DNA of 34,099 nt from a virus. Positions 6,797 through 13,674 of this stretch are shown here, piece after piece (within the stretch, counting starts at the first letter, position 1; the number at the start of each line of letters is the position of its first letter). The DNA is taken from positions 1-34,099 of IMG/VR virus record IMGVR_UViG_3300048115_000367, one strand, 5' to 3'. The notes beneath the pieces are model-generated. The model did no database searches. It saw nothing but the letters and a program-made list of their open reading frames with translations, and was not told the DNA's origin. The translations under genes and the position numbers were made by a program.

Positions 6797-6997
6797 ATGG
6801 AAAAGTTGGTCACATTGAAGCTAACCGAATCTGAAGTCGATGCTTTGGATCGTTTATTTCGGGGGTCACGCGATGACCCTCGCGTTCACGGCGCAATCGG
6901 AACCTGCTTCTGGTTCCACGGGATAAAACCTGAAGATGAAAAAATCGTTAAGGATGCTTGGAGTTCAATTCAAACTAAGCTGGGAGATCTCAAATGA
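6797..6997 (+). CDS. Short hypothetical protein (66 aa)
   Basis: The protein begins MEKLVTLKLTESEVDALDRLFRG. The AAGGGG at 6786-6791 is about 5 bases before the ATG. It contains a helix followed by a loop with GAIGTCFWFHGIKPEDEK and a C-terminal helix. It overlaps the next gene by four bases (ATGA type), so the two are probably translationally coupled. No family is recognised. Confidence 0.5.
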   Translation: MEKLVTLKLTESEVDALDRLFRGSRDDPRVHGAIGTCFWFHGIKPEDEKIVKDAWSSIQTKLGDLK

Positions 6998-7473
6998 CAG
7001 TGATGGATGAGATGGACAGGCTCATGGAGTTAGCTGATAAGATCACGGACTCACGCGAAGAAGTAGAACCGCTGAGAGATAAAGGTTTGTTTGAAGTCAC
7101 GATCATAACCAAGACCGACTCAGGGCTTGTCAGTAAGACATACAAAAGAATCACCCTGATGGACGTTAACCTTCTTCCAGAGATACAGTCCGACTCAGTG
7201 GTTGAGTCTATGTCGATCACAAAAATGAAAGGTCAGCACTCGACACCTAACCTGATTGTTCACAATCAAGATAAGCCCAGGACAAAGGGCAAGTGGCAGC
7301 GAATAATCGAGACACTGAGCGTGGGTGAGTCAATTGTAATTGATGAGAATGAAGACCACGACCCAGACAAAAACGTTCTTCGAGCGATAAGGCAGGCCGC
7401 CGAGTCGTTGGGCATGAGCGTGGAAAGCAAACGCTTGATAGGCAATAGACGGGTTGTCAAGCGAACGAGATGA
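6994..7473 (+). CDS. Hypothetical protein with C-terminal VGES/RVVK domain
   Basis: This 159-residue protein has an N-terminal helix rich in Asp and Glu (MTVMDEMDRLMELADKITDS) and a strand-rich middle (FEVTIITKTDSGLVSKTYKRITL). Its C-terminal domain (about 95-159) has the order SVGESIVI, AIRQAAESLG and NRRVVKRTR, like the small protein at 4554-4832. It is the last gene of the first rightward group. No stable hairpin with a T run follows it on this strand; the nearest is AGGGG/CCCCT at 7512-7529 without a T tract. Confidence 0.55.
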   Translation: MTVMDEMDRLMELADKITDSREEVEPLRDKGLFEVTIITKTDSGLVSKTYKRITLMDVNLLPEIQSDSVVESMSITKMKGQHSTPNLIVHNQDKPRTKGKWQRIIETLSVGESIVIDENEDHDPDKNVLRAIRQAAESLGMSVESKRLIGNRRVVKRTR

Positions 7474-7761
7474 GTCCCTTAGGTTGCTCAGGCGACCGGC
7501 AGCGTCAGGGCAGGGGAGACATACCCCCTTCCTACGAGAGAAATAGAAGTGATGTAGTGGGTAGGGACGTAAATTTCAGCCCGAATCATTTCAACTGCCG
7601 GACTTCCACCAGATAAAAAAGAACCCCACTCACACACAACGGAGGATGCTTTGTGTGAGCAGGGTTCACAGGGGTGTTGAAATGTGTCGAAGGAGAGAGG
7701 ACACGAACATCAACCCACATAGATTGTCAAACAACATGACACGGCGCAAGACCCCAGTGGA
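7474..7761. other. Non-coding convergent region
   Basis: No credible gene was found in this 288-base stretch between the rightward gene ending at 7473 and the leftward gene ending at 7762. It contains the intrinsic terminator at 7614-7667. It also holds a short AGGGG/CCCCT hairpin (7512-7529) and an imperfect inverted repeat around 7676-7716 whose inner arms are GTGTC (7684-7688) and GACAC (7700-7704). The last could be a processing or regulatory structure, or chance. Confidence 0.5.
7614..7667 (-). terminator. Intrinsic terminator of the leftward replication operon
   Basis: GAACCC (7621-7626) pairs with GGGTTC (7662-7667), and CTCACACA (7629-7636) pairs with TGTGTGAG (7652-7659), with a 2x2 internal loop between. 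Read on the minus strand, the hairpin is followed directly by TTCTTTTTTATC, a textbook T tract. It lies about 95 bases beyond the end of the leftward gene at 7762. Confidence 0.85.
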
Positions 7762-8232
7762 CTACCGTAGATGAGCCTCATCAAGGTGTTGCAACCCTTT
7801 TCTGAAGTTGTCGATGAAGTTCTCATGGACATCAAGGTCTTTGGCTATGATCATGCAAATGCTGACCGCATCATCCTCGCCAACCCCCTCCTCTAAACAG
7901 TGAGCAACATCTCGGAGCCGCATCAACCCCGATGTCATCATTGATGGCGGCTTCTTGTACTTGCTACTGCCAGTGGTGTCAGCGGGGTTGAGGCTCTTCA
8001 CAAAGGCACCAGCATCTACAAACACCTCGAGCAAGAACTCCGCCGCCCGATGCTCTGTCGTTGTGATACGACCAGCTTTCAGCATCCTGTCAATGTTCAA
8101 CTGGTCAGTTATCCTGGCTCTAATTGAGCCGTCCTCACCTTGCTCCAGCGTCACGTTGTGATGCTGATGAGTTGCTTCGTTGCCCACATCATTGATTGGT
8201 TTGTCAGAAATCCCAGTCGGCGTCTGTTTCAT
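7762..8232 (-). CDS. Hypothetical protein downstream of primase-helicase
   Basis: This 156-residue protein starts MKQTPTGISDKPIND. It has a helical core with DQLNIDRMLKAGRITTTEHRAAEFLLEVFVDAGAF broken into two helices, then a Lys/Pro loop and a C-terminal helical part (LRDVAHCLEEGVGEDDAVSICMIIAKDL). The order LKAGRIT...EHRAAEF recalls small HTH-containing phage proteins, but this is weak. It overlaps the 3' end of the primase-helicase gene by 29 bases and is the last gene before the terminator. It is probably co-expressed with replication genes; function is unknown. Confidence 0.6.
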   Translation of the reverse strand: MKQTPTGISDKPINDVGNEATHQHHNVTLEQGEDGSIRARITDQLNIDRMLKAGRITTTEHRAAEFLLEVFVDAGAFVKSLNPADTTGSSKYKKPPSMMTSGLMRLRDVAHCLEEGVGEDDAVSICMIIAKDLDVHENFIDNFRKGLQHLDEAHLR

Positions 8233-9976
8233 GGTAGTCCCCTCGTCCTTTCATGCCAGTAAACACCATTGGGTCTGGCTCGTATTCACGATCTTTGTAT
8301 CGTCCGGTGACAGGGTCATATTGTAATTCAGCCTGACCAACAGAGCCTACCCACTTAAACCTGCATTTCCAGCTATGCACTTCGATGTGGGTCTCCTCTC
8401 GGTGAACGGTGATACCGCAATCAGCCTTTGCAAACCATGCTGCACTACCACTGATGTGGTTACCGTTGGGCACTGGCATTTTGCCCTGATCATTCGCCCT
8501 CATCTTGGCGGGGTGAGCAATGAACCAGATATGCAGGTCATGACTACGGGCAAACTGAACCATGCGAGTAAGCATTTCACTGATCGCTTGGTGCTCTTGT
8601 TCCATGTTGTTTTGAGCGATGTAATTGTACGGATCAACCACTAACCCACGACAGCCCAGCCTCATCACAGCCTGCTTCGTGCGCTCTATGATGTTATCAA
8701 TGGTCGCTGCCTCGCCGTCCTTGCTCTCAAGGAAAGCAAAATGATCGTTAACCCATCCTGTAGCCTCATCTAATTCAGACCGGCTCATGCGCTCGTGTGC
8801 CCCCTCAAAGAATGGTTTGCGAGCATGCTTCTCTGCAAGCTTGATAATGTGCATCGGCGGCGGGTTCTCAAACGAGGCAATGGCAAACTTCCATTGATGT
8901 TGTTCCGCAAGATTAACCAAGACCGCGTCAATGAACTCAGACTTACCCGAACCAGGCTGCCCTGTGACGATGGTCAGTTGCCCTTGAAGGATAGTGTACA
9001 AACTATCCAGACCATTGAAGCCAGTGCTCAGCCCGCCCATCAGGCCTTTATCGTAGAGAAAACTCACGTCATCGGCGTAGTCACTAGCGGAATACACCCC
9101 AACCAAAGGTGTCGGAACCGCCTCGTCAACCAACCTGCTTAGCTCTTCGGCACCGTGCCGTAACAGAATGTCGTTGGAGTCTTTGCAGTCCTCAGGTATC
9201 TCAAGGTGATAACACTTTGCACGACCGACACGACGCATGATTTCTTCGCCAAGTGCTGCGCCTGGTTCATCATCATCCATAGCCAAAACAATTCTTTCGG
9301 CCTTTTCCAGAACCTCTTTTGCCGACCACAGGTAAGCAAACTTGCGGTCTTCACTTGGCTCCACCTTGCTGTTGCTGACCTTCTGGGGTGCGCCATTTGG
9401 GACGCTCACTACTAAGGTAGACGAGGACTTGTCGATGGCAGAAACAATAGCCAAACAGTCAAACTCCCCTTCGGTAATGATCACCGTCTGAAGGTTATCT
9501 ATGTCAGCGTTCTCTATGCCCCAAAGCGTTCTTGCGCTGCCATCTTGAATGAAGTTTTTCCCTTCAACTGATCGCCACTTGATGGCTTCTTTGTCACCGT
9601 AAGCGAACCCAATAGCGTTAAGCTCGCCCTCGCCGCTGAAGTATTTGGTGCCAGCAACGATCTGATAACCGTCAACTAGCTCTGGGTCTATGCCTCTGTT
9701 GCGTAAGAACGCATCGGCTAGTGCCTTGTCTGATGTCTTGGGAAAGCTTATTGCCTTCACAGGAGCCTTTGGCTCCATGCTCCAATCATCTTTCTTGTCG
9801 GAACTCACCTTGCCGGAAAGCTCGCAGTGCCAGCACTGAAACAGGATCGAGCCTGCGTCGGGCTGTATGTTGAGAGTCTTCTCATTTTTCTTCTTCCTGT
9901 CTGGTGAACAGACCGGACAAACGTGCCGACCGGCACCCTGATTTCGTACAAAGTATTCTAAATCTGACTGGTTCAA
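8204..9976 (-). CDS. DNA primase-helicase (T7 gp4-like)
   Basis: This bifunctional replication protein unwinds the fork and primes lagging-strand synthesis. The best start is TTG at 9976, which has AAGGAGG five bases upstream; a TTG at 10015 adds 13 residues and has no such site. Four cysteines (20, 23, 48, 51) form the primase zinc ribbon. A TOPRIM domain has ITEGEFD near residue 166 and DDDEPG near 230. The RecA-like helicase domain begins with GLSTGFNGLDSL and has Walker A GQPGSGKSE near 337 and a Walker B-like LVVDPYNY near 445. At about 590 residues it has the usual length. Iteron-like repeats lie directly upstream. No DNA polymerase gene is in the window. Confidence 0.92.
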   Translation of the reverse strand: MNQSDLEYFVRNQGAGRHVCPVCSPDRKKKNEKTLNIQPDAGSILFQCWHCELSGKVSSDKKDDWSMEPKAPVKAISFPKTSDKALADAFLRNRGIDPELVDGYQIVAGTKYFSGEGELNAIGFAYGDKEAIKWRSVEGKNFIQDGSARTLWGIENADIDNLQTVIITEGEFDCLAIVSAIDKSSSTLVVSVPNGAPQKVSNSKVEPSEDRKFAYLWSAKEVLEKAERIVLAMDDDEPGAALGEEIMRRVGRAKCYHLEIPEDCKDSNDILLRHGAEELSRLVDEAVPTPLVGVYSASDYADDVSFLYDKGLMGGLSTGFNGLDSLYTILQGQLTIVTGQPGSGKSEFIDAVLVNLAEQHQWKFAIASFENPPPMHIIKLAEKHARKPFFEGAHERMSRSELDEATGWVNDHFAFLESKDGEAATIDNIIERTKQAVMRLGCRGLVVDPYNYIAQNNMEQEHQAISEMLTRMVQFARSHDLHIWFIAHPAKMRANDQGKMPVPNGNHISGSAAWFAKADCGITVHREETHIEVHSWKCRFKWVGSVGQAELQYDPVTGRYKDREYEPDPMVFTGMKGRGDYHETDADWDF

Positions 9977-10017
9977 AGCATCCTCCTTGTGAACCGTTGA
10001 ATTTTGTGATATCAAAC

Positions 10018-10090
10018 GAGAACGCCGTCACCGAGAACGTACTCACCCAACTAAAAGTTGGAAGAGAACGGAATCAATGAGAACGTTCTC
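10018..10090. repeat. Four GAGAACG iterons flanking a hairpin (candidate origin or operator)
   Basis: GAGAACG occurs as direct copies at 10018-10024, 10033-10039, 10064-10070 and 10079-10085, with start-to-start spacings of 15, 31 and 15 bases. The last copy is half of the perfect palindrome GAGAACGTTCTC (10079-10090). Between the two pairs lies the hairpin CCAACT-AAA-AGTTGG (10047-10061), centred near the middle of the array. The array fills the 112-base gap upstream of the primase-helicase start at 9976. A binding site for an initiator or repressor is likely. Confidence 0.7.
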
Positions 10091-10382
10091 ATGCAGATAG
10101 CAACCTTCTAATCACACTCCTCACCGCTGTATCTCTCCTTACCCCCAAGTCCTCTCGGACTGTCAACAAAGCCGCACTCGTCAGCTCCGTCGCATCCACA
10201 CCACACGCCTCACAAAAGGTAACCAGGCCACCGTCTGTCATGAAAAACTTGATCGCGTCAGATCTTATTTCCTGATCTTTGTCAGCTAAGTCCTTCACCG
10301 CCAGCTTCAACACAGCCAACGCTGTATCTTTAGATGACTTCGACTGTGATTTCTGCCCTTGGTTCTTCCTTGTCGAGTCCAT
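10089..10382 (-). CDS. Hypothetical protein, helical, in replication operon
   Basis: The protein has 97 residues from the ATG at 10382 (MDSTRKNQGQKSQSKSS). A polar basic head is followed by a helical domain (ALAVLKLAVKDLADKDQEIRSDAIKF) and an Ala/Arg C-terminus (VRRDTAVRSVIRRLLSA). The AAGGAG element is 13 bases from the ATG, rather far. It overlaps the end of the RusA-like gene by 53 bases. Its stop lies at the end of the iteron array. The cysteine pair in TFCEACGVD is too isolated to call a zinc site. No family is recognised. Confidence 0.55.
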   Translation of the reverse strand: MDSTRKNQGQKSQSKSSKDTALAVLKLAVKDLADKDQEIRSDAIKFFMTDGGLVTFCEACGVDATELTSAALLTVREDLGVRRDTAVRSVIRRLLSA

Positions 10383-10683
10383 GATAGATGTGCTTCTCCT
10401 TAACCTGTCTATCGTTCGTGTAGGCAAAGCCTTCTAAACAATCAAGGATTACTGACTCATCCAGATCTGGGCGGCGCGTCCTGTACCAGATCTTCATCGT
10501 CACCCTAACGTCGCCCTCAAGCAGGTTATCTAGCTTGGGGCACTGCTGGTTGAACGCCTCAACGTAATCCCTTGCCTTCTGACTTTTGATAAACCGAGGC
10601 TTGCCTCGAAAGGTCACAAGCTTTCTGCTGTTGGCCTTGCTGGCAGGTTCTCCGTATATCGTGGTCTTGAAGATGTTGCACAT
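10330..10683 (-). CDS. rusA: RusA-like Holliday-junction resolvase
   Basis: The protein has 117 residues from the ATG at 10683 (MCNIFKTTIYGEPASK); an upstream TTG is less likely. The family signature is visible: a beta strand IYGEPASKANSRK, KARDYVEAFNQQ, then the acidic active-site segment RRPDLDES with D73 and D75, and the downstream NDRQV with D91. These match the three catalytic aspartates of E. coli RusA, a dimeric enzyme that resolves four-way junctions. The lysine usually found four residues after the second aspartate is replaced by isoleucine (I79), which is unusual. It is the first gene of the leftward replication group. Confidence 0.8.
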   Translation of the reverse strand: MCNIFKTTIYGEPASKANSRKLVTFRGKPRFIKSQKARDYVEAFNQQCPKLDNLLEGDVRVTMKIWYRTRRPDLDESVILDCLEGFAYTNDRQVKEKHIYHGLDKEEPRAEITVEVI

Positions 10684-10704
10684 GGTATCGTGGCTCGTTA
10701 TACT
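10676..10704 (+). promoter_or_regulatory. Sigma70-like promoter for rightward recombination genes
   Basis: TTGCAC at 10676-10681 and TATACT at 10699-10704 are separated by exactly 17 bases, matching the -35/-10 consensus well. Between them is TCGTGG (10688-10693), the first half of the 12-mer seen at 75 and 5872. A strong ribosome-binding site GGAGGA (10717-10722) and an ATG at 10728 follow. The element overlaps the start of the leftward rusA gene, so the two directions may interfere. Confidence 0.65.
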
Positions 10705-10727
10705 TCGCAAGCTAACGGAGGAAACGT

Positions 10728-11063
10728 ATGAGCAAGATCGGAAATTTTGTTTTTGAACAGGAAGATTGTGGTAACGCGATCTACAACGAAAGCGACAGGA
10801 GCTATGACTTTACAAATCAAACCAAACGTGAACATGGAAATGAAGGCCAGTGGAGAACCGATCCCAACGATACCTTGGGACTCAATGTTTTTCAAAGATG
10901 CCTTCGACATACCAGTCCAAGAGGACTCTATAAAACGGAAACTCCAAGCAGTTCGGAGTGCCTACAAACGTTATCTACTGAAAGAAGCGAATCCCCCAGA
11001 ACGAGAGTTCTATATCGGAAGGCAATACGTCGATCAAGAATTGGTCGTTCGCGTATACTGTAA
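10728..11063 (+). CDS. Possible leader gene or frameshifted 5' part of the next gene
   Basis: The ATG at 10728 has the best ribosome-binding site in the region (GGAGGA at 10717-10722) directly after a good promoter. Its first 35-40 residues (MSKIGNFVFEQEDCGNAIYN..., SYDFTNQTKREHGNEG) look natural. After that the frame reads as a shadow of the gene at 10804, which is in the +1 frame. It may be a short gene whose tail overlaps, or the true N-terminus of the next protein separated by an indel or a programmed frameshift. Confidence 0.35.
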   Translation: MSKIGNFVFEQEDCGNAIYNESDRSYDFTNQTKREHGNEGQWRTDPNDTLGLNVFQRCLRHTSPRGLYKTETPSSSECLQTLSTERSESPRTRVLYRKAIRRSRIGRSRIL

Positions 11064-11094
11064 GAAGGGGCCGATTCGTGAGGGTAACCAATAA
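10804..11094 (+). CDS. Hypothetical protein preceding the exonuclease
   Basis: This is a 96-residue reading from ATG 10804 (MTLQIKPNVNMEMKASGEP), with PWDSMFFKDAFDIPVQ, a helical segment SIKRKLQAVRSAYKRYLL and a basic C-terminus VRVYCKKGPIREGNQ. The AGGAG before it is only two bases from the ATG, which is poor spacing; an internal ATG or coupling to the upstream frame may be used. It overlaps the exonuclease start by 17 bases. Genes of this size often sit before phage nuclease genes, but no function is known to me. Confidence 0.6.
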   Translation: MTLQIKPNVNMEMKASGEPIPTIPWDSMFFKDAFDIPVQEDSIKRKLQAVRSAYKRYLLKEANPPEREFYIGRQYVDQELVVRVYCKKGPIREGNQ

Positions 11095-11938
11095 CCACAA
11101 CCTTGCTTCACCGATTGTTGCAGCACTAAGCCGTGACGATTACACCCGAGGCAAGAGCCATCGATCAGTCACTCAACTGATTGACTCACCAAGGATACGG
11201 ATACTGCGAGAGAAGCACTGGGACAGCCTCGAGGAGGACGTTTCAGAAAAGCTTTGGTCAGTGCTCGGCACCGCCGTGCATAAGGTATTCGAGGACTACT
11301 CTGGTGACGATGTGATTAGCGAGGAGCGTTTGTTCGTCGATGTGGATGGCTGGACTATATCCGGCGCAATCGATCTGCAAGATGACGAAGGCCCAAGCGA
11401 TTACAAATGCACTAGTGTCTGGGCGGTGATTCACTCAAAGGTTGAATGGGAATTGCAGCTAAATGCTTACGCTTGGCTTATGCGCCACGCAAAACAGCGA
11501 CATTCAAAACGTCTACGGATTATTGCGGTGATGCGAGACTGGAATCGGCGTATGGCTGATAACAGTAGCGACTATCCACAGGCACCCATAGCCACGATAG
11601 ATGTGCCGTTGTGGAGTGAGCGAGATCAAAACGATTACATGGCAGAGCGAATCAGCCTTCATCAAGAAGCTGAGTTTGCCAATATCGTTGGCGACAGACT
11701 GCCTGATTGCACAGATAACGAGCGATGGGCTAAAGACCCAAAGTTCGCTGTGAAGAAGGGCACAAACAAACGTGCGTTGAGGGTGTTCGACAGTAGCGAT
11801 GAGGCTGAGGCTTACATCAAGACTAACAATCTTGATAGCAAGCATCACATTGAGCATCGCCCAGGAGAATACACCAGATGCGCTTCAAACTGGTGTCGTG
11901 TCGCAGAGTTTTGCGACCAATGGAACGAACAGGAATGA
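11078..11938 (+). CDS. PD-(D/E)XK exonuclease, RecB/Cas4-like
   Basis: The protein has 286 residues from a GTG at 11078 preceded by AGGGG seven bases upstream. The nuclease core is clear. G64-T-A-V-H68 is the conserved helix. D99 in SGAIDLQD and D110-Y-K112 in SDYKCTS form the PD-(D/E)XK metal site. QLNAYAWLM is the QxxxY-like helix. A C-terminal cysteine set (CASNWCRVAEFC) recalls the Fe-S cluster cysteines of Cas4/AddB nucleases, though a matching N-terminal cysteine is not evident. It is predicted to resect DNA ends to make single strands for the annealing protein encoded at 12143-12856. Confidence 0.82.
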   Translation: MRVTNNHNLASPIVAALSRDDYTRGKSHRSVTQLIDSPRIRILREKHWDSLEEDVSEKLWSVLGTAVHKVFEDYSGDDVISEERLFVDVDGWTISGAIDLQDDEGPSDYKCTSVWAVIHSKVEWELQLNAYAWLMRHAKQRHSKRLRIIAVMRDWNRRMADNSSDYPQAPIATIDVPLWSERDQNDYMAERISLHQEAEFANIVGDRLPDCTDNERWAKDPKFAVKKGTNKRALRVFDSSDEAEAYIKTNNLDSKHHIEHRPGEYTRCASNWCRVAEFCDQWNEQE

Positions 11939-12216
11939 TTGAAAACGACAAGACCGTGTACGAAAAGATGCTGGGTATATGGTCAATCACCAAGATCCCA
12001 GCGTTACGAATGACTCCGCACAACGGAGAAGTGGGTTTCTTTTGGCAACAGGGGCCAATACTTCGGATGCCTTTCAAGGCTTTTGAGGATATGGCGCCAA
12101 TCGAAATGGTAAATCTAATTGAGAAGGAGATAGACAAAGTCTATGGAATCAACGCAAAACAGTTCAGAGCCGACCTTAGCGGATATATGGCAAACCCTTT
12201 CAGCAGTCAACGTTGA
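11935..12216 (+). CDS. Hypothetical protein (93 aa) between exonuclease and annealing protein
   Basis: The protein starts MIENDKTVYEKMLG at the ATG that overlaps the exonuclease stop (ATGA). The strand-rich middle (PALRMTPHNGEVGFFWQQGPILRMPF) is followed by a helix (MAPIEMVNLIEKEIDKVYG). Its last 74 bases overlap the start of the next gene, an unusually deep overlap for this phage. Position between two recombination genes suggests an accessory role there, but no family is recognised. Confidence 0.55.
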   Translation: MIENDKTVYEKMLGIWSITKIPALRMTPHNGEVGFFWQQGPILRMPFKAFEDMAPIEMVNLIEKEIDKVYGINAKQFRADLSGYMANPFSSQR

Positions 12217-12856
12217 GGAGTACGTCGAGACCAAGATGGGCCTGCGGTATCTGTCGTGGGCACACGGGTGGATGACTCTGATGCAGCATTATCCGAATGC
12301 AATCATGGACTTTCCGCCTATCGAGGTTCATGAGGACGGTAGCGTGACCGTTAACTGCTCCATTGTGATCGGCACCTTTGCCCGTCACATGTGGTTGCCG
12401 GTGATGAACAACAAGAATCAAGCCATCGTCAGGCCGAATGCTCGAGATATCAGTGACGCAAAGATGCGCTGCCTTGTTAAGTGCATGGCCCTGTTTGGAC
12501 TTGGTTTGTATGTCTACGCGGGTGAGGAACTGCCAAGGGCAGAAGATTCAAAGGTGGAAGACAAGTCCCCCAAGAAAAAGCCTGAACCAAAAGCAAAGGC
12601 TGAACCGGCAAAAGCTCTGCCGCCGAAAGAGAGCGAATCTGAAATGACTGAGAATGAAGCCCGTGCGTTCGCGGATGGGATGAGCCAGTTTCTTGAGTTG
12701 ATGACTAGTGTGGATGGCCTCAATAGTTACTACAAAGAAAACATTTCAACTATCACAACGGTGCAGAACCAGTTCCAAGACATCTATAACGAGATGATAG
12801 CTGCGTTCAAGACCCGTAAAAAGCAAATAGAAGAAGGAGAAGCCGACAATGGCTGA
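12143..12856 (+). CDS. Single-strand annealing protein, Sak3/DUF1071-like
   Basis: This 237-residue protein has a DUF1071/Sak3 signature in the first 135 residues: YLSWAHGWMTLMQHYP, a Val-rich strand SVTVNCSIVIG, LPVMNNKNQAI, DISDAKMRCLVKCMALFGLGLYVYAGEELP broken over two helices. A Lys/Pro/Ala-rich linker (about 140-170) and a helical C-terminus follow. This family pairs complementary single strands in phage recombination. It lies between the nuclease and the SSB-like gene, the classic recombination set. Its 5' end overlaps the previous gene by 74 bases and its 3' end overlaps the next by 8. Confidence 0.85.
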   Translation: MESTQNSSEPTLADIWQTLSAVNVEEYVETKMGLRYLSWAHGWMTLMQHYPNAIMDFPPIEVHEDGSVTVNCSIVIGTFARHMWLPVMNNKNQAIVRPNARDISDAKMRCLVKCMALFGLGLYVYAGEELPRAEDSKVEDKSPKKKPEPKAKAEPAKALPPKESESEMTENEARAFADGMSQFLELMTSVDGLNSYYKENISTITTVQNQFQDIYNEMIAAFKTRKKQIEEGEADNG

Positions 12857-13196
12857 GTACATTAAAGAAGCGTCGAACGGTAATCTGTACCCCGAGAGTC
12901 CTGAGAAGCGCAAGACCGACAAGTATCCTCACTTTCGAGGGCCGGTATACCTTACCGCCGCTCAAGGGAAGCTGCTTGTCGAACACTTCAAGGCTGGTGC
13001 TGACCAGGTAGAGATGCGTTTGGCTGGTTGGAAGAACAGTGGCGACAGGGGTTCGTACATTGGGTTGAAGCTTGAGGTGAATAAGATTCGCAGTGAGCAG
13101 TTAGAAAGGCATGGCGGCGAGTTTGTCGAGCGGCGTGAGGCTAATCCTCAACAGGTTGATCTGACTAAAGACTTTGAAGATGACATCCCGTTCTAA
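12849..13196 (+). CDS. Single-stranded DNA-binding protein candidate
   Basis: This 115-residue protein ends in DFEDDIPF, the acidic tail with terminal Pro-Phe that bacterial and phage SSBs use to recruit partners. The body has a strand-rich stretch (KYPHFRGPVYLTAAQGK, VEMRLAGWKNSGDRGSYIGLKLEV) compatible with a small OB fold. It starts with ATG eight bases before the annealing-protein stop, preceded by AGAAGGAGAAG. Context and tail together support an SSB. The OB fold itself is inference. Confidence 0.7.
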   Translation: MAEYIKEASNGNLYPESPEKRKTDKYPHFRGPVYLTAAQGKLLVEHFKAGADQVEMRLAGWKNSGDRGSYIGLKLEVNKIRSEQLERHGGEFVERREANPQQVDLTKDFEDDIPF

Positions 13197-13674
13197 AGAT
13201 CTTCAAGACAAAGAGGCATGGTGTGCCGCTGGGGAAGTGGATGAAGGCAACTTCATCCGCAACCAAGGATTTGATCGTGTAGTGGTCTTGCCGAACGTAG
13301 AAAAGGCTCGTGACAAATACGCGCATGACATGAGGATATCGTTTCCATCAGACCTGAAAACAGTGCGGTCTTCATGGATTCATTCTCAGAGAATGTTTGG
13401 TCTTGACCCCAAGTACGCCATATCCCTCAACCGCAAGGATGTCGAGCGGTACAACAAGCTTTATCCAAACATTGTTATCGTGTTTGATATAGAGATGTCT
13501 GAGTACAGTGGCGTTCACTGGGCAGATCTGCACAGGATTAACATCCTGATCCGAAAGGGTATGGCGAAAGAGCATTCCTACAAGGATAGGGTCGATGACA
13601 ACAAGGGAAACGCCAAGTCTAGCTATGTCTTTGACTGCCGGTGGTTTCCCGTGCTGCATAAGAGTGATACATGA
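13180..13674 (+). CDS. Hypothetical protein, possible PD-(D/E)XK nuclease
   Basis: The protein has about 164 residues from the ATG at 13180, which overlaps the SSB-like gene by 17 bases. The segment DEGNFIRNQGFDRV, then YAHDMRISFPSDLKTVRSSW, has an E...D...DxK arrangement that could be a PD-(D/E)XK metal site, with both acidic residues and the lysine in the right order. NRKDVERYNKLYPNIVIVFDIEM then gives a helix and strand. A nuclease role would fit the recombination cluster, but I do not recognise the family with confidence. Confidence 0.55.
   Translation: MTSRSKDLQDKEAWCAAGEVDEGNFIRNQGFDRVVVLPNVEKARDKYAHDMRISFPSDLKTVRSSWIHSQRMFGLDPKYAISLNRKDVERYNKLYPNIVIVFDIEMSEYSGVHWADLHRINILIRKGMAKEHSYKDRVDDNKGNAKSSYVFDCRWFPVLHKSDT

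Noticed and set aside
7512-7529. AGGGG/CCCCT hairpin as terminator of the first rightward operon
   Set aside because: Only five pairs and no T tract follow; not enough to call a terminator.
10047-10061. CCAACT-AAA-AGTTGG hairpin as a terminator
   Set aside because: No T tract on either strand and it sits centrally within the GAGAACG array, so it fits better as part of that element.
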